Positions 1 through 7,488 of a DNA stretch of 10,744 nt are shown here, in pieces. Position 1 is the first letter of the stretch; each line of letters begins with the position of its first letter. The translations under genes and the position numbers were made by a program. The stretch covers positions 1 through 10,744 of the forward strand of contig JAQVOV010000045.1 in assembly GCA_028702395.1 (NCBI GenBank), written 5' to 3'. The notes under the pieces were generated by a model. It was given only the letters and a program-made list of their open reading frames with translations, was not told the origin of the DNA and searched no databases. Source of the DNA: Candidatus Omnitrophota bacterium (lineage in GTDB: Bacteria; Omnitrophota; Gorgyraeia; JABMRN01).

Positions 1-1
1 A

Positions 2-3000
2 AGAGTCCTTTATGAACATCTTAAAGAGAATGTCGATGAGCTTTTGCCTTCATATATAGAAGATGTGGTCAATAATAAAAAATTGTTCATTATTGTCCAT
101 TCAAAAGGGTATTCGCGATACAAAGGCTTAGGATGGATATTGGCGCTTGATTATGATTCTGCTGATATTTTTGAGGCTGTTGTCATATTACGTAATAAGC
201 TATTAGGGTTTTCTTTTTTAATAGCAATAATATCGATTTTATTAGGGTTATTGGTTGCTCAGAGCATTTCCAAACCTATTTTTGCTCTTAAACAAGCAAG
301 TTTGGAAATAGGAAAAGGTAACCTATCAGCAAAAATAGATATTCATACCAAAGATGAAATTGAAGAGCTTGCAAAAAGTTTTATGCAAATGACTATGCAG
401 CTGCAGAACACAACTGTTACGAAAGAATATGTTGAAAATATAATAGAAAGCATGGTAGATGGGGTATCTATTGTTGATCTTGATGGAAAGATAGTGACTA
501 TAAATAATGCAGCTGTAAAACAAAATGGATACACTAAGAAAAATGTTTTATTCGGCCTTAAAATGGAAAAGATCATATGTGAAGAAGATATTTCAAAATA
601 TGAAAAGATCATTAAAAAATTGTTCCTAGGTGAAATAGCAGAAAACGAATATTTGAAATTCATGCGAAAGAACGGATCAGTATATATAGCAAGGGTCAAT
701 GCTTCCATATTAACAGATAAAAGCGGAAAACCTAAGGCAATTATCATTGTTCATCAGGACGTAACGGATATTAAAAATACTGAAGAACAATTGAAAAAAA
801 ATGAGGAAAGATATCGTATTACATCTGAGCAGACAGGTCAATTAATTTTTGATTATGATCCAAGAACAGGGCAGATAAAGTGGTTCGGAGCTATTGAGGA
901 GATCACAGGTTATACCAAAGAAGAGTTTGGATCTGTTGATGTGGTAAACTGGACTCAAAAAATACACCCTAGTGATAGAAAAGAAGTTCTATCGATGATC
1001 GAAAAAGCACAGAAAAACTGTACAAAATATGATATTCAATATAGATTACTGAAAAAATGCGGAACATATATTTTTATTGAAGAACATGGTGTGTTCTTGC
1101 CTGATGAAAACGGTAGGGTTTGCAGAATGTGTGGTACTATAATAGATGTTACAGAACGTAATGAAAGGGAAAAAGATATACGGGAAAGGGAATCTTTTTT
1201 AGCCTCTGTTATAGAAAATATACCTAATATGGTGTTTATCAAAGATGCTAAAGAACTTCGATTTGTACGTATGAATAAAGCAGGAGAAGAACTTTTAGGG
1301 TATAAAAAAGAGGAAATGATAGGAAAAAACGACTATGATTTTTTCCCTAAGAAAGAAGCTGATTTTTTTAGTTCAAAGGATTATTTTGTCCTAAGCAATA
1401 GAATGATGGATGATATTGAGGAAGAAGTGATACATACAAGATCAAAGGGAGAGAGGATACTTCACACAAAAAAAATACCTATTTTTGATGAAAAAGGAGA
1501 AGCGGAATATTTACTTGGAATTTCTGAAGATATAACAGAACGTAAACGTTCTGAAGAGGAAATTAAATTCCGCAATGTTCTTCTGCAAACTCAGCAGGAG
1601 GTATCCATTGACGGTATACTTGTAGTAGATAGAAAAGGCGTGATATTGTCATTTAACAAGAGATTTGTTGATATGTGGCAGATACCCACAGGGATAATAG
1701 AAACAAGGTCTGACAAAATTGTCCTGCAGTCAATAATGGATAAGCTGTTTTTTCCTGAAGAATTTATGAGCCAAGTAGAACAGCTGTATAAAACCCCTGA
1801 ACAAATAACTAAAGATGAGGTTTTTCTTAAAGATGGAAGAACATTTGATCGTTATTCGTCACCTATGATCGGTCCTCAAAAAGAGTATTATGGGAGGGTA
1901 TGGTATTTTAGAGATATTACTGAAAGAAAAATGGCAGAGCAAGAGGTGAAAAACAGTAAGATACATCTTGAATTAGCGCTTTTGGGAGGAGGCCTTGGAA
2001 CATGGGAATGGAACATTCCTACTGGTGAGCTTCTAATGGACGAGCGTTGGGCAGAAATGAAGGGTTATTGTTTAGATGAACTTACACCGCATATAAGTAC
2101 ATGGGAAAAACTGGTCCATCCCGAAGATCTATCCAGAGTTTGGGAAATACTAAAAAGACATCTGGATGGGAAAACCAGTTCCTATGAAGCGGAATTAAGG
2201 ATGCAGCATAAATCAGGCAAATGGATATGGATATTGGATAAAGGACAAGTTATAGAAAGAGATAAAGATGGAAAAGCGGTTAGGGCTTGCGGAACACACA
2301 GTGATATAACTGAACGTAAAGAGAGTGAAAAGTCATTAAAGGAAAGTGAAGAGAATTATAGAGCGCTATTCGAAAATTCAATGGATGCAATAATGGTCTT
2401 GGATCTTGATAAAGGATTTGTACAAGTTAATGATCAAACTATTAAGATGTTTGGGTGTAAGGATGAAAATGAAATTATTTTTTTAATGCCTGAAAAATTG
2501 TCTCCGGAAAAACAGCCTGATGGGCAATTGTCTTTGAAAAAGGCAAAGGAAATGATAAATATAGCTTTTAAAAATGGGAGTCATTTTTTTGAATGGCAGC
2601 ATAAACGTTTTTCAGGAGAAGAGTTTACAGCAACTGTTCTGTTATCTAAAATAGATATCAAAGGAAAAAGCGTGCTGCAGGCTACTGTCAGAGATGTCAC
2701 AGAACAGAAACAATTTGAAAAGAAAATAATTGAGCTAGCAAAATTCCCTGATGAAGATGTGAATCCTGTTATGCGTATCAGTAAAGAGGGTATTTTGTTA
2801 TATGCAAATAAAGCAAGTGAATCGTTTTTAAAATGTTTTAAGATGGAAATAGGCAAAAGTGCCATTGAGGATTTAGTTAGTATTGTAAATAATGTAATCA
2901 ATTCAAAACAGACAATACAAAAGGATTACCACTGTGCAGATAGAATAGTGCACATATTCTTTACATTTGTAGATAATGAGGAGTATGTTAACATCTATGC

Positions 3001-5383
3001 GTATGATGTTACTGAACGCAGGAAAGCAGAGGAAGAAGTATTAAAAGCAGATGAAAGGTTCATGACTGTATTGCATGCAAGTGATGATGCTATACTTTTG
3101 ATAGATGATAATAAATTCATAGAATGTAATGATGCTACGAGAAAAATGCTTGGTTATTCAAATAAAGAAGAATTCCTTAATGCACATCCTTCAGTGCTTT
3201 CTCCTGAATTTCAGCCTGATGGTACGAGATCTTCTGAAAAAGCTGACCAGATGATAGCTATAGCTGTTAAAGAAGGGTTTAATAGATTCGAATGGATACA
3301 TACTAGAGTACACGGTGAAAATTTTCCGGTTGAAGTTTCCTTGACCCCGATATCATATAAGGGGAAAACAATAATACATTGTTTATGGAGAGATATTTCT
3401 AATGAAAAAGAAGCTATGGAAAATTTACATCAATTTAAAACAATAGTCAAACAAGCTCCGGAAGGAATTGTTGTTATAGATATTGAAAACAGGATATTTT
3501 TGTCTAATGGGGCCTGGGCAGCTATGCATGGGTATAAGAACAATGAAGATTTCCAAGGAAAAGATATAAGTATGTTCTTTGATAGCTTAGTAATGCAGAA
3601 AAAAGTCAAACCTTTTATTGCTAAAGTCATTCAAGAAGGAAGATCCTTTTTAGAAATGGAAAATTTGCGAAAAGATAAAGAAGAATTCCCAATAGCACTT
3701 ATAGGAGCTGTTTTAAAAGATGAAAATGAAAAAGCTTATGCTATAGCTCTTTTTGCAAGTGATATATCTGAGCGTAAGAAAGCTGAACTTGCCATAAGGG
3801 AAAAAGATGCAGCAGAATTGGCAAATAGGACAAAAAGTGAGTTTCTGGCTAATATGTCCCATGAAATACGCACACCTATGAACGCAATACTTGGTTTTAC
3901 TGAGTTATTAGATCTGACTGAATTGAATGAGTATCAAAGCGATCTTGTAGAAACAATAGAGTCAAGCGGACAGATGCTTATCAGTATTATAGAAGATGTT
4001 CTTGATATTTCAAAAATTGAAGCAGGAAAGATATTGCTTGAAAAGATAACTTTTAATTTGGAACATTTTCTGGAAAACATAATCAAGATTGTGAACCAAA
4101 GGATAAAAGATAAAAAGATAAAGATCAAGACAACTATAAGCAGTGATGTTCCAATGTTCTTAGAGGGTGATCCTACCAGGTTAAGACAAATACTGATAAA
4201 CTTATTGAGTAATGCCATAAAGTTCACAGATAAAGGTGAGATCAGTATCTTTATAAGATCACATAAAAAGAAAGAACAGGATGTTAGGGAGTTGATGTTC
4301 AGTGTTAAGGATACAGGCATAGGTATTGATCAAAAAGCAAAAGAGATAATTTTTAATTCATTTACACAAGCAGATATGACAACAACAAGAAAATACGGGG
4401 GAACAGGATTAGGACTTTATATATGCAAGAAACTGGTGGAATTAATGGGAGGGAATATTTGGGTTGAATCAGAGAAAGGAAAGGGAAGCGAGTTCTTCTT
4501 TACAGTTAAGATAAAAGAAAGACCTGCAATAATCAAAGAGGATATTCATCCAATAGACTGTCTTTGCTTAAAAAGCAAAAAAATATTACTGGTAGAGAAC
4601 AACAGTAAAAGTGCAAAAAGTTTAAAAGTGTTTTTTGATGATTGTCAGTTGGGATTCGATCATGTTGATTCTGCGAAAAAAGCTATTGATCTGTTAATAA
4701 AAAAAATGGCCATAAAAGACTCTTTGCCTGATATTATCCTTATGGACCTTATGCTTGCAGAAAAAAGCGATGGGTTAGAACTATTAGAAAAGATAAAAAA
4801 ACAGCCGTTATTTAAGAACATAAAACTTGTAGCTATAAGTTCTGATCCGAGAGTTGGAGTTGCGAACAAAGCTCAAGAAATGGGTTTTAACGGAGTTTTT
4901 CCAATGACGATCTCAAGAGAAGAGTTTCGGGATGTTTTATGTACTGTGCTGGGTGATAAAAGGATAGATGGACAAATTATCACAAGACATATGGCAGCAG
5001 AATTGAATTGTAAAGGGTTAAACGTCCTTATTGCTGAAGATAATATTGTAAATCAAAAACTTATGAAGATGATGTTAACCAATCTAGGATGTTCAATAGA
5101 TGTTGCAGATGACGGCAGACAAGTGATCGAAAAGCTTAAACAAGGAAAATATGATATTGTGTTAATGGACCTGCAAATGCCTGTTTTAGGCGGAATAGAT
5201 GCAACAAAGATCATTAGAGCAGAAATAAATAAACAGATACCTATATTGGCCTTGACTGCAGCAGTTCAGAAGAGTGATAAAAAGCTGGCACTCGCCAGCG
5301 GAATGAACGATTTTATCTCAAAACCTGTAAAAATGATAACTCTGAAATATAAGATCATGGAATGGATAAACAAAGGAGTTTAA
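2..5383 (+). CDS. Multi-PAS hybrid sensor histidine kinase (HAMP, 9 PAS, HisKA, HATPase_c, 2 REC), 5' partial
   Basis: Membrane hybrid histidine kinase. The frame is open to the window's left edge, so the start is missing; 1793 codons are visible. Order by nucleotide: end of an extracytoplasmic sensor with a GLGWILALDYDSADIF stretch typical of Cache-domain ends (2-190); membrane helix (200-265); HAMP with the SKP turn (257-412); nine PAS domains (about 422-785, 800-1175, 1190-1560, 1568-1945, 1955-2335, 2345-2730, 2735-3035, 3047-3425, 3428-3805), most ending in a D-[IV]-[TS] linker motif; HisKA with SHEIRTP, phospho-acceptor His codon at 3860; HATPase_c with N box (RQILINLLSNAIKF), G1 (DTGIGI) and G2 (GGTGLGL, 4397-4417); receiver 1 (about 4562-4960); receiver 2 (about 5015-5370). 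Receiver 2 is canonical (EDN, Asp codon 5168, Lys codon 5321). Receiver 1 keeps its Asp (codon 4745) but reads ENN at the acidic pocket and Met (4904) at the conserved Lys. Family knowledge: ATP-dependent autophosphorylation on His, then transfer to receiver Asp and on to an HPt. The ligands are unknown. Confidence 0.95.
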   Translation, partial: RVLYEHLKENVDELLPSYIEDVVNNKKLFIIVHSKGYSRYKGLGWILALDYDSADIFEAVVILRNKLLGFSFLIAIISILLGLLVAQSISKPIFALKQASLEIGKGNLSAKIDIHTKDEIEELAKSFMQMTMQLQNTTVTKEYVENIIESMVDGVSIVDLDGKIVTINNAAVKQNGYTKKNVLFGLKMEKIICEEDISKYEKIIKKLFLGEIAENEYLKFMRKNGSVYIARVNASILTDKSGKPKAIIIVHQDVTDIKNTEEQLKKNEERYRITSEQTGQLIFDYDPRTGQIKWFGAIEEITGYTKEEFGSVDVVNWTQKIHPSDRKEVLSMIEKAQKNCTKYDIQYRLLKKCGTYIFIEEHGVFLPDENGRVCRMCGTIIDVTERNEREKDIRERESFLASVIENIPNMVFIKDAKELRFVRMNKAGEELLGYKKEEMIGKNDYDFFPKKEADFFSSKDYFVLSNRMMDDIEEEVIHTRSKGERILHTKKIPIFDEKGEAEYLLGISEDITERKRSEEEIKFRNVLLQTQQEVSIDGILVVDRKGVILSFNKRFVDMWQIPTGIIETRSDKIVLQSIMDKLFFPEEFMSQVEQLYKTPEQITKDEVFLKDGRTFDRYSSPMIGPQKEYYGRVWYFRDITERKMAEQEVKNSKIHLELALLGGGLGTWEWNIPTGELLMDERWAEMKGYCLDELTPHISTWEKLVHPEDLSRVWEILKRHLDGKTSSYEAELRMQHKSGKWIWILDKGQVIERDKDGKAVRACGTHSDITERKESEKSLKESEENYRALFENSMDAIMVLDLDKGFVQVNDQTIKMFGCKDENEIIFLMPEKLSPEKQPDGQLSLKKAKEMINIAFKNGSHFFEWQHKRFSGEEFTATVLLSKIDIKGKSVLQATVRDVTEQKQFEKKIIELAKFPDEDVNPVMRISKEGILLYANKASESFLKCFKMEIGKSAIEDLVSIVNNVINSKQTIQKDYHCADRIVHIFFTFVDNEEYVNIYAYDVTERRKAEEEVLKADERFMTVLHASDDAILLIDDNKFIECNDATRKMLGYSNKEEFLNAHPSVLSPEFQPDGTRSSEKADQMIAIAVKEGFNRFEWIHTRVHGENFPVEVSLTPISYKGKTIIHCLWRDISNEKEAMENLHQFKTIVKQAPEGIVVIDIENRIFLSNGAWAAMHGYKNNEDFQGKDISMFFDSLVMQKKVKPFIAKVIQEGRSFLEMENLRKDKEEFPIALIGAVLKDENEKAYAIALFASDISERKKAELAIREKDAAELANRTKSEFLANMSHEIRTPMNAILGFTELLDLTELNEYQSDLVETIESSGQMLISIIEDVLDISKIEAGKILLEKITFNLEHFLENIIKIVNQRIKDKKIKIKTTISSDVPMFLEGDPTRLRQILINLLSNAIKFTDKGEISIFIRSHKKKEQDVRELMFSVKDTGIGIDQKAKEIIFNSFTQADMTTTRKYGGTGLGLYICKKLVELMGGNIWVESEKGKGSEFFFTVKIKERPAIIKEDIHPIDCLCLKSKKILLVENNSKSAKSLKVFFDDCQLGFDHVDSAKKAIDLLIKKMAIKDSLPDIILMDLMLAEKSDGLELLEKIKKQPLFKNIKLVAISSDPRVGVANKAQEMGFNGVFPMTISREEFRDVLCTVLGDKRIDGQIITRHMAAELNCKGLNVLIAEDNIVNQKLMKMMLTNLGCSIDVADDGRQVIEKLKQGKYDIVLMDLQMPVLGGIDATKIIRAEINKQIPILALTAAVQKSDKKLALASGMNDFISKPVKMITLKYKIMEWINKGV

Positions 5384-5386
5384 AAA

Positions 5387-5707
5387 ATGAAAGTAACTAA
5401 GGAAAAAGCTTTAAGATCACTTGGAATAACGGAACAAATGTACAATGAACTTATAGATGATTTCATAGGACAATTCGTTTTAGATCTTAATGATCTTGAT
5501 GTTGCAATAGAGAAAGAAGATTTTGAGCATATAAGACAGATAGGTCATTCTATAAAAGGGTCAGCAGGAAATCTGCGGTTAGAGGAAATAGCTAAAGCAG
5601 CTAAAGAAATAGAATGTTCGGAAAAAAATGAAGTGCTTATCAAAGAAAAAATAATAGTGCTTAAAAAATATTTTGAAGAACTTAAAGAGCTATTCAAAAA
5701 AGAATAG
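5387..5707 (+). CDS. Stand-alone HPt (histidine phosphotransfer) protein
   Basis: A 106-residue, mostly helical cytoplasmic protein carrying the HPt signature HSIKGSAGNL. The phospho-accepting residue is His54 (codon 5546), followed by the conserved K-G-S-A-G pattern. The length is that of a single HPt domain with a short N-terminal helix and no kinase or output domain. It starts 3 nt after the stop of the hybrid kinase. Its AAGGAG ribosome site (5373-5378) lies inside the end of the kinase gene, so the two are almost certainly co-transcribed and probably translationally coupled. In hybrid phosphorelays such a protein takes the phosphoryl group from the kinase's C-terminal receiver and gives it to a separate response regulator. 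The kinase upstream has no HPt of its own, and free receivers follow directly, which fits that role. The partner assignment is inferred from gene order. Confidence 0.93.
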   Translation: MKVTKEKALRSLGITEQMYNELIDDFIGQFVLDLNDLDVAIEKEDFEHIRQIGHSIKGSAGNLRLEEIAKAAKEIECSEKNEVLIKEKIIVLKKYFEELKELFKKE

Positions 5708-5730
5708 AATGCATATAAAGGATCCTTATA

Positions 5731-6108
5731 ATGACGGATAAAAAAACTATTTTAGTGATAGATGATGCTTTGGAGGTACGGAAACTCCTTAAATTCCATT
5801 TTGAAAAAAAGGGATATATCGTAATACTTGAAGAAAACGGTCAAGAGGGGTTAAACAAGATAAAAAATATGGCAGTAGATCTTGTTATACTCGACCTTAT
5901 GCTTCCAGGGCTTGCAGGAGAAGAGGTATGTCGTCAAATAAGGAAAGATGAAAAGATAAAAAATATCCCTATAATCATGATAACAGCACAGGAATCAGAT
6001 GTTAAGCAAATAATCGGAATGGTTATAGGGGCTGATAGCTATATAATAAAACCTATTGATATCAGTGAGATATTAAAAGAGGTTGAGAAGCTCATAAGAA
6101 AATGCTAA
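5731..6108 (+). CDS. Single-domain response regulator (CheY-like receiver)
   Basis: A 125-residue protein made of one receiver domain and nothing else. All catalytic positions are visible: acidic pair Asp11-Asp12 (VIDD), phospho-acceptor Asp55 (LVILDLMLPG), Thr85 (MITAQ) and Lys107 (IIKPID). It starts at ATG 5731, preceded by AAAGGA (5717-5722) at normal spacing, 23 nt after the HPt stop. With no output domain it must act by protein contact (as CheY does on a motor or Spo0F does in a relay) or serve as a phosphate sink; which of these is not visible here. Its first 30 residues match those of the next gene at 21 positions, so the two probably arose by tandem duplication. Receiver identity is certain; its phosphodonor (the adjacent HPt) is inferred. 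Confidence 0.95.
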   Translation: MTDKKTILVIDDALEVRKLLKFHFEKKGYIVILEENGQEGLNKIKNMAVDLVILDLMLPGLAGEEVCRQIRKDEKIKNIPIIMITAQESDVKQIIGMVIGADSYIIKPIDISEILKEVEKLIRKC

Positions 6109-6112
6109 CTTC

Positions 6113-6119
6113 AGGAGGG
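6113..6119 (+). promoter_or_regulatory. Strong ribosome-binding site that decides the start at 6123
   Basis: The AGGAGGG run ends 3 nt before ATG 6123, so the spacing is short but the match is nearly perfect. It lies downstream of the alternative ATG at 6102 and could not serve that codon. The sister receiver gene upstream also begins only a few residues before its K-T-I-L-V-I-D-D strand, which supports 6123. Confidence 0.75.
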
Positions 6120-6122
6120 AAA

Positions 6123-6908
6123 ATGGGTAGTCAAAAAACAATTTTAGTGATCGATGATGCTCAAGAAGTACGAAAGATACTTAGATTTCACTTGGAACAA
6201 AAAGGCTATCTTGTTTACGAAGCTGAAGATGGAGAAAAAGGATTGGCCCTTATAAGGTCCAAACGGCCCCATCTTATAGTGCTTGATATAAACATGCCGA
6301 AAAAAACAGGAATAGAAGTTTATAAGGAACTATATGATTCAAAAGAGATAGTCTCGTGTGCTGTGTTAATGCTGACAGTTCGTGAAGAGTTAGGAAGTAT
6401 GTTCATTGATCTTGATGTTGACGGGTTTGTGACAAAGCCGTTTGTGATCGGGAATGTCCTAAAGGAAATAGATATAATAATGAAAAAACGTTATGGAGTT
6501 AATGTTGTTGAAAAAAAAGAAAAAACCAACGTTCATAAGGAAGTTTTGATAGTCGAAGAAAATGAAGAGGCTTTTGCTACTATAGCTGTTGAATTCTTAA
6601 AGGAAGGATACATAGTCAGTTTTGCTTCATCTGCTGTAACAGCATTTGAGAAAATAACAAATGAACTTCCTGATATTTTGGTGATCAATTTAAATACTCA
6701 GGATATTTCAGGCGATAGTTTTGTCTCAAAGTTAAAGCATATGCCCAAAACAATGGATCTTCCGATGGTATTGTATACCAAATATGATCAAACACTTGAA
6801 AATACTGTAATGGAGAAAATATCCGATAAGGTCAAACTGGAAATAGTAAAAGGAAATGATCCTGTTGTGTTGGTGGAAAAAGCAAAAAGCATTCTTAAAG
6901 GTTTATAA
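6123..6908 (+). CDS. Tandem double-receiver protein; second receiver degenerate
   Basis: A 261-residue protein of two receiver domains joined by a charged linker (about 122-138). Receiver 1 (about 4-120) is complete: Asp11-Asp12, phospho-acceptor Asp55 in LIVLDINMP, Thr85 and Lys105 (TKPF). Receiver 2 (about 139-258) has the fold pattern but altered active-site residues: Glu145-Glu146 replace the Asp pair and Asn189 (DILVINLN, codon AAT at 6687) replaces the phospho-acceptor Asp, while Thr219 and Lys243 seem to be kept. It therefore probably cannot be phosphorylated and may serve in dimerisation or partner binding. I chose ATG 6123 over the in-frame ATG at 6102 because AGGAGGG (6113-6119) sits just upstream, and because 6102 would overlap the previous gene and add a non-conserved leader. 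No output domain is present. It lies 14 nt after the previous stop, in the same operon. Confidence 0.93.
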   Translation: MGSQKTILVIDDAQEVRKILRFHLEQKGYLVYEAEDGEKGLALIRSKRPHLIVLDINMPKKTGIEVYKELYDSKEIVSCAVLMLTVREELGSMFIDLDVDGFVTKPFVIGNVLKEIDIIMKKRYGVNVVEKKEKTNVHKEVLIVEENEEAFATIAVEFLKEGYIVSFASSAVTAFEKITNELPDILVINLNTQDISGDSFVSKLKHMPKTMDLPMVLYTKYDQTLENTVMEKISDKVKLEIVKGNDPVVLVEKAKSILKGL

Positions 6909-6923
6909 GAAAGAGAGTATTTT

Positions 6924-7292
6924 ATGGAGAAAAAAAGTATATTAATAGCAGATGATGATCCTATAACGTTAAGGATATTGGAGAAAATATTGACAGATAA
7001 AGGATATGTTGTAACAAAAGCTTCCAATGGAAAAGAAGCTTTGAGATCTGCAAAAACACAATTTCTTGATCTTATAATTCTTGATATTGACATGCCTTTA
7101 CTTGATGGAACACAGGTCCAGGAACACCTAAAGGAAAATAGTATAACAAAAAATATCCCAATTATATTTTTAACAGGTATGCTTTTAAAGAAAGAAGAAG
7201 CTTGTCTAGGTAAACAAGTAGGCCAGTCTTTTTTAATGGCAAAACCGATTGATGCAGAAGTGTTGCTTGAGGAGATCAAGAAGCGGATATAA
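6924..7292 (+). CDS. Single-domain response regulator (CheY-like receiver)
   Basis: A 122-residue single receiver domain, the last gene of the operon. Visible catalytic residues are the acidic cluster at Asp10-Asp11-Asp12 (IADDDP), phospho-acceptor Asp54 (LIILDIDMPLLDG, codon 7083), Thr84 (FLTG) and Lys107 (MAKPID). It starts 15 nt after the preceding stop, behind a purine-rich AAGAGAG-like site that is weaker than those of its neighbours. The helix-4 region (GMLLKKEEACLGKQVGQ) differs from the two upstream receivers, and the start (SILIADDDPITLRILEK) resembles a different receiver subfamily, so it is probably not a recent duplicate of them. It has no output domain. It is presumably fed by the same HPt, but its target is unknown. 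Confidence 0.94.
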   Translation: MEKKSILIADDDPITLRILEKILTDKGYVVTKASNGKEALRSAKTQFLDLIILDIDMPLLDGTQVQEHLKENSITKNIPIIFLTGMLLKKEEACLGKQVGQSFLMAKPIDAEVLLEEIKKRI

Positions 7293-7310
7293 GCGAGCAA
7301 TATGAGTTTT

Positions 7311-7336
7311 TGTGTCATGAGTAATGTGTCATGAGT
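7311..7336. repeat. Short tandem repeat, 12-nt identical core at 14-nt period
   Basis: The core TGTGTCATGAGT occurs at 7311-7322 and again at 7325-7336, separated by AA. It begins 18 nt after the last receiver gene. Each copy contains the palindrome TCATGA. With only two copies it could be a regulatory site or a remnant of a dispersed intergenic repeat. Confidence 0.7.
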
Positions 7337-7362
7337 CTGCTGTGGAAAACTGGACAGGATGG

Positions 7363-7376
7363 CGAGCTACGCGTAG
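7363..7376. repeat. First copy of 14-nt unit CGAGCYACGCGTMR, with perfect 12-nt palindrome
   Basis: The unit CGAGCTACGCGTAG at 7363-7376 overlaps the perfect palindrome GCTACGCGTAGC (7366-7377). The same unit recurs twice in tandem at 7453-7480. The string CGAGCCC at 7384-7390 looks like the start of a further, partial unit. Confidence 0.65.
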
Positions 7377-7390
7377 CGCGCAACGAGCCC

Positions 7391-7413
7391 GTGGAATTTC
7401 CTGAACGCGGTTT
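7391..7413. repeat. 23-nt direct repeat, copy 1
   Basis: It runs from GTGGAATTTCC to GAACGCGGTTT and matches 7488-7510 at 21 of 23 positions; the difference is TT versus GA at positions 7-8. Both copies are directly preceded by a CGAGC unit, so the duplicated module is larger than 23 nt. Confidence 0.8.
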
Positions 7414-7415
7414 TG

Positions 7416-7441
7416 TAGGGGCGGTCGTCCCGACCGCCCTA
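7416..7441. repeat. GC-rich hairpin (REP-like palindrome)
   Basis: GGGCGGTC (7419-7426) pairs perfectly with GACCGCCC (7432-7439) around the 5-nt loop GTCCC. With a single bulged G the stem extends outward to TA pairs at 7416-7417 and 7440-7441. On the + strand it is followed by AAAAAA, not T, and the minus strand also lacks a T-run after it, so it is not a standard intrinsic terminator. Compact palindromes of the TAGGGGCG...CGCCCTA type resemble the dispersed REP-like elements of many bacterial genomes. Whether this one is dispersed cannot be seen from one copy. Confidence 0.75.
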
Positions 7442-7452
7442 AAAAAGAGTAG

Positions 7453-7488
7453 CGAGCCACGCGTCACGAGCTACGCGTCGCGAGCTTG
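7453..7488. repeat. 14-nt tandem repeat, about 2.5 copies
   Basis: CGAGCCACGCGTCA (7453-7466) is followed without a gap by CGAGCTACGCGTCG (7467-7480) and the partial unit CGAGCTTG (7481-7488). The two full units differ at 2 of 14 positions. Both contain ACGCGT. Confidence 0.75.

Noticed and set aside
44..46. TTG at 44 as the start of the large kinase
   Set aside because: The frame is open without a stop from base 2, the upstream codons look like normal coding sequence, and a Cache-type sensor would need far more residues. The gene is simply cut by the window edge.
6102..6122. ATG at 6102 as the start of the double-receiver gene
   Set aside because: It overlaps the end of the previous gene and has no ribosome site of its own. 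The strong AGGAGGG lies downstream of it and serves ATG 6123.
5731..7292. Chemotaxis cluster with CheY proteins
   Set aside because: No CheA, CheW, CheB, CheR or methyl-accepting protein is present; the kinase is a hybrid with HPt partner, so generic receiver naming is safer.
6788..7318. Reverse-strand open frame of 176 codons
   Set aside because: It lies opposite two receiver genes with clear catalytic motifs; its translation is Ser/Phe/Ile-rich and resembles no family. It is a shadow frame.
7416..7446. Intrinsic terminator for the upstream operon
   Set aside because: The stem is strong but is followed by A residues on the + strand and by no T-run on the minus strand.
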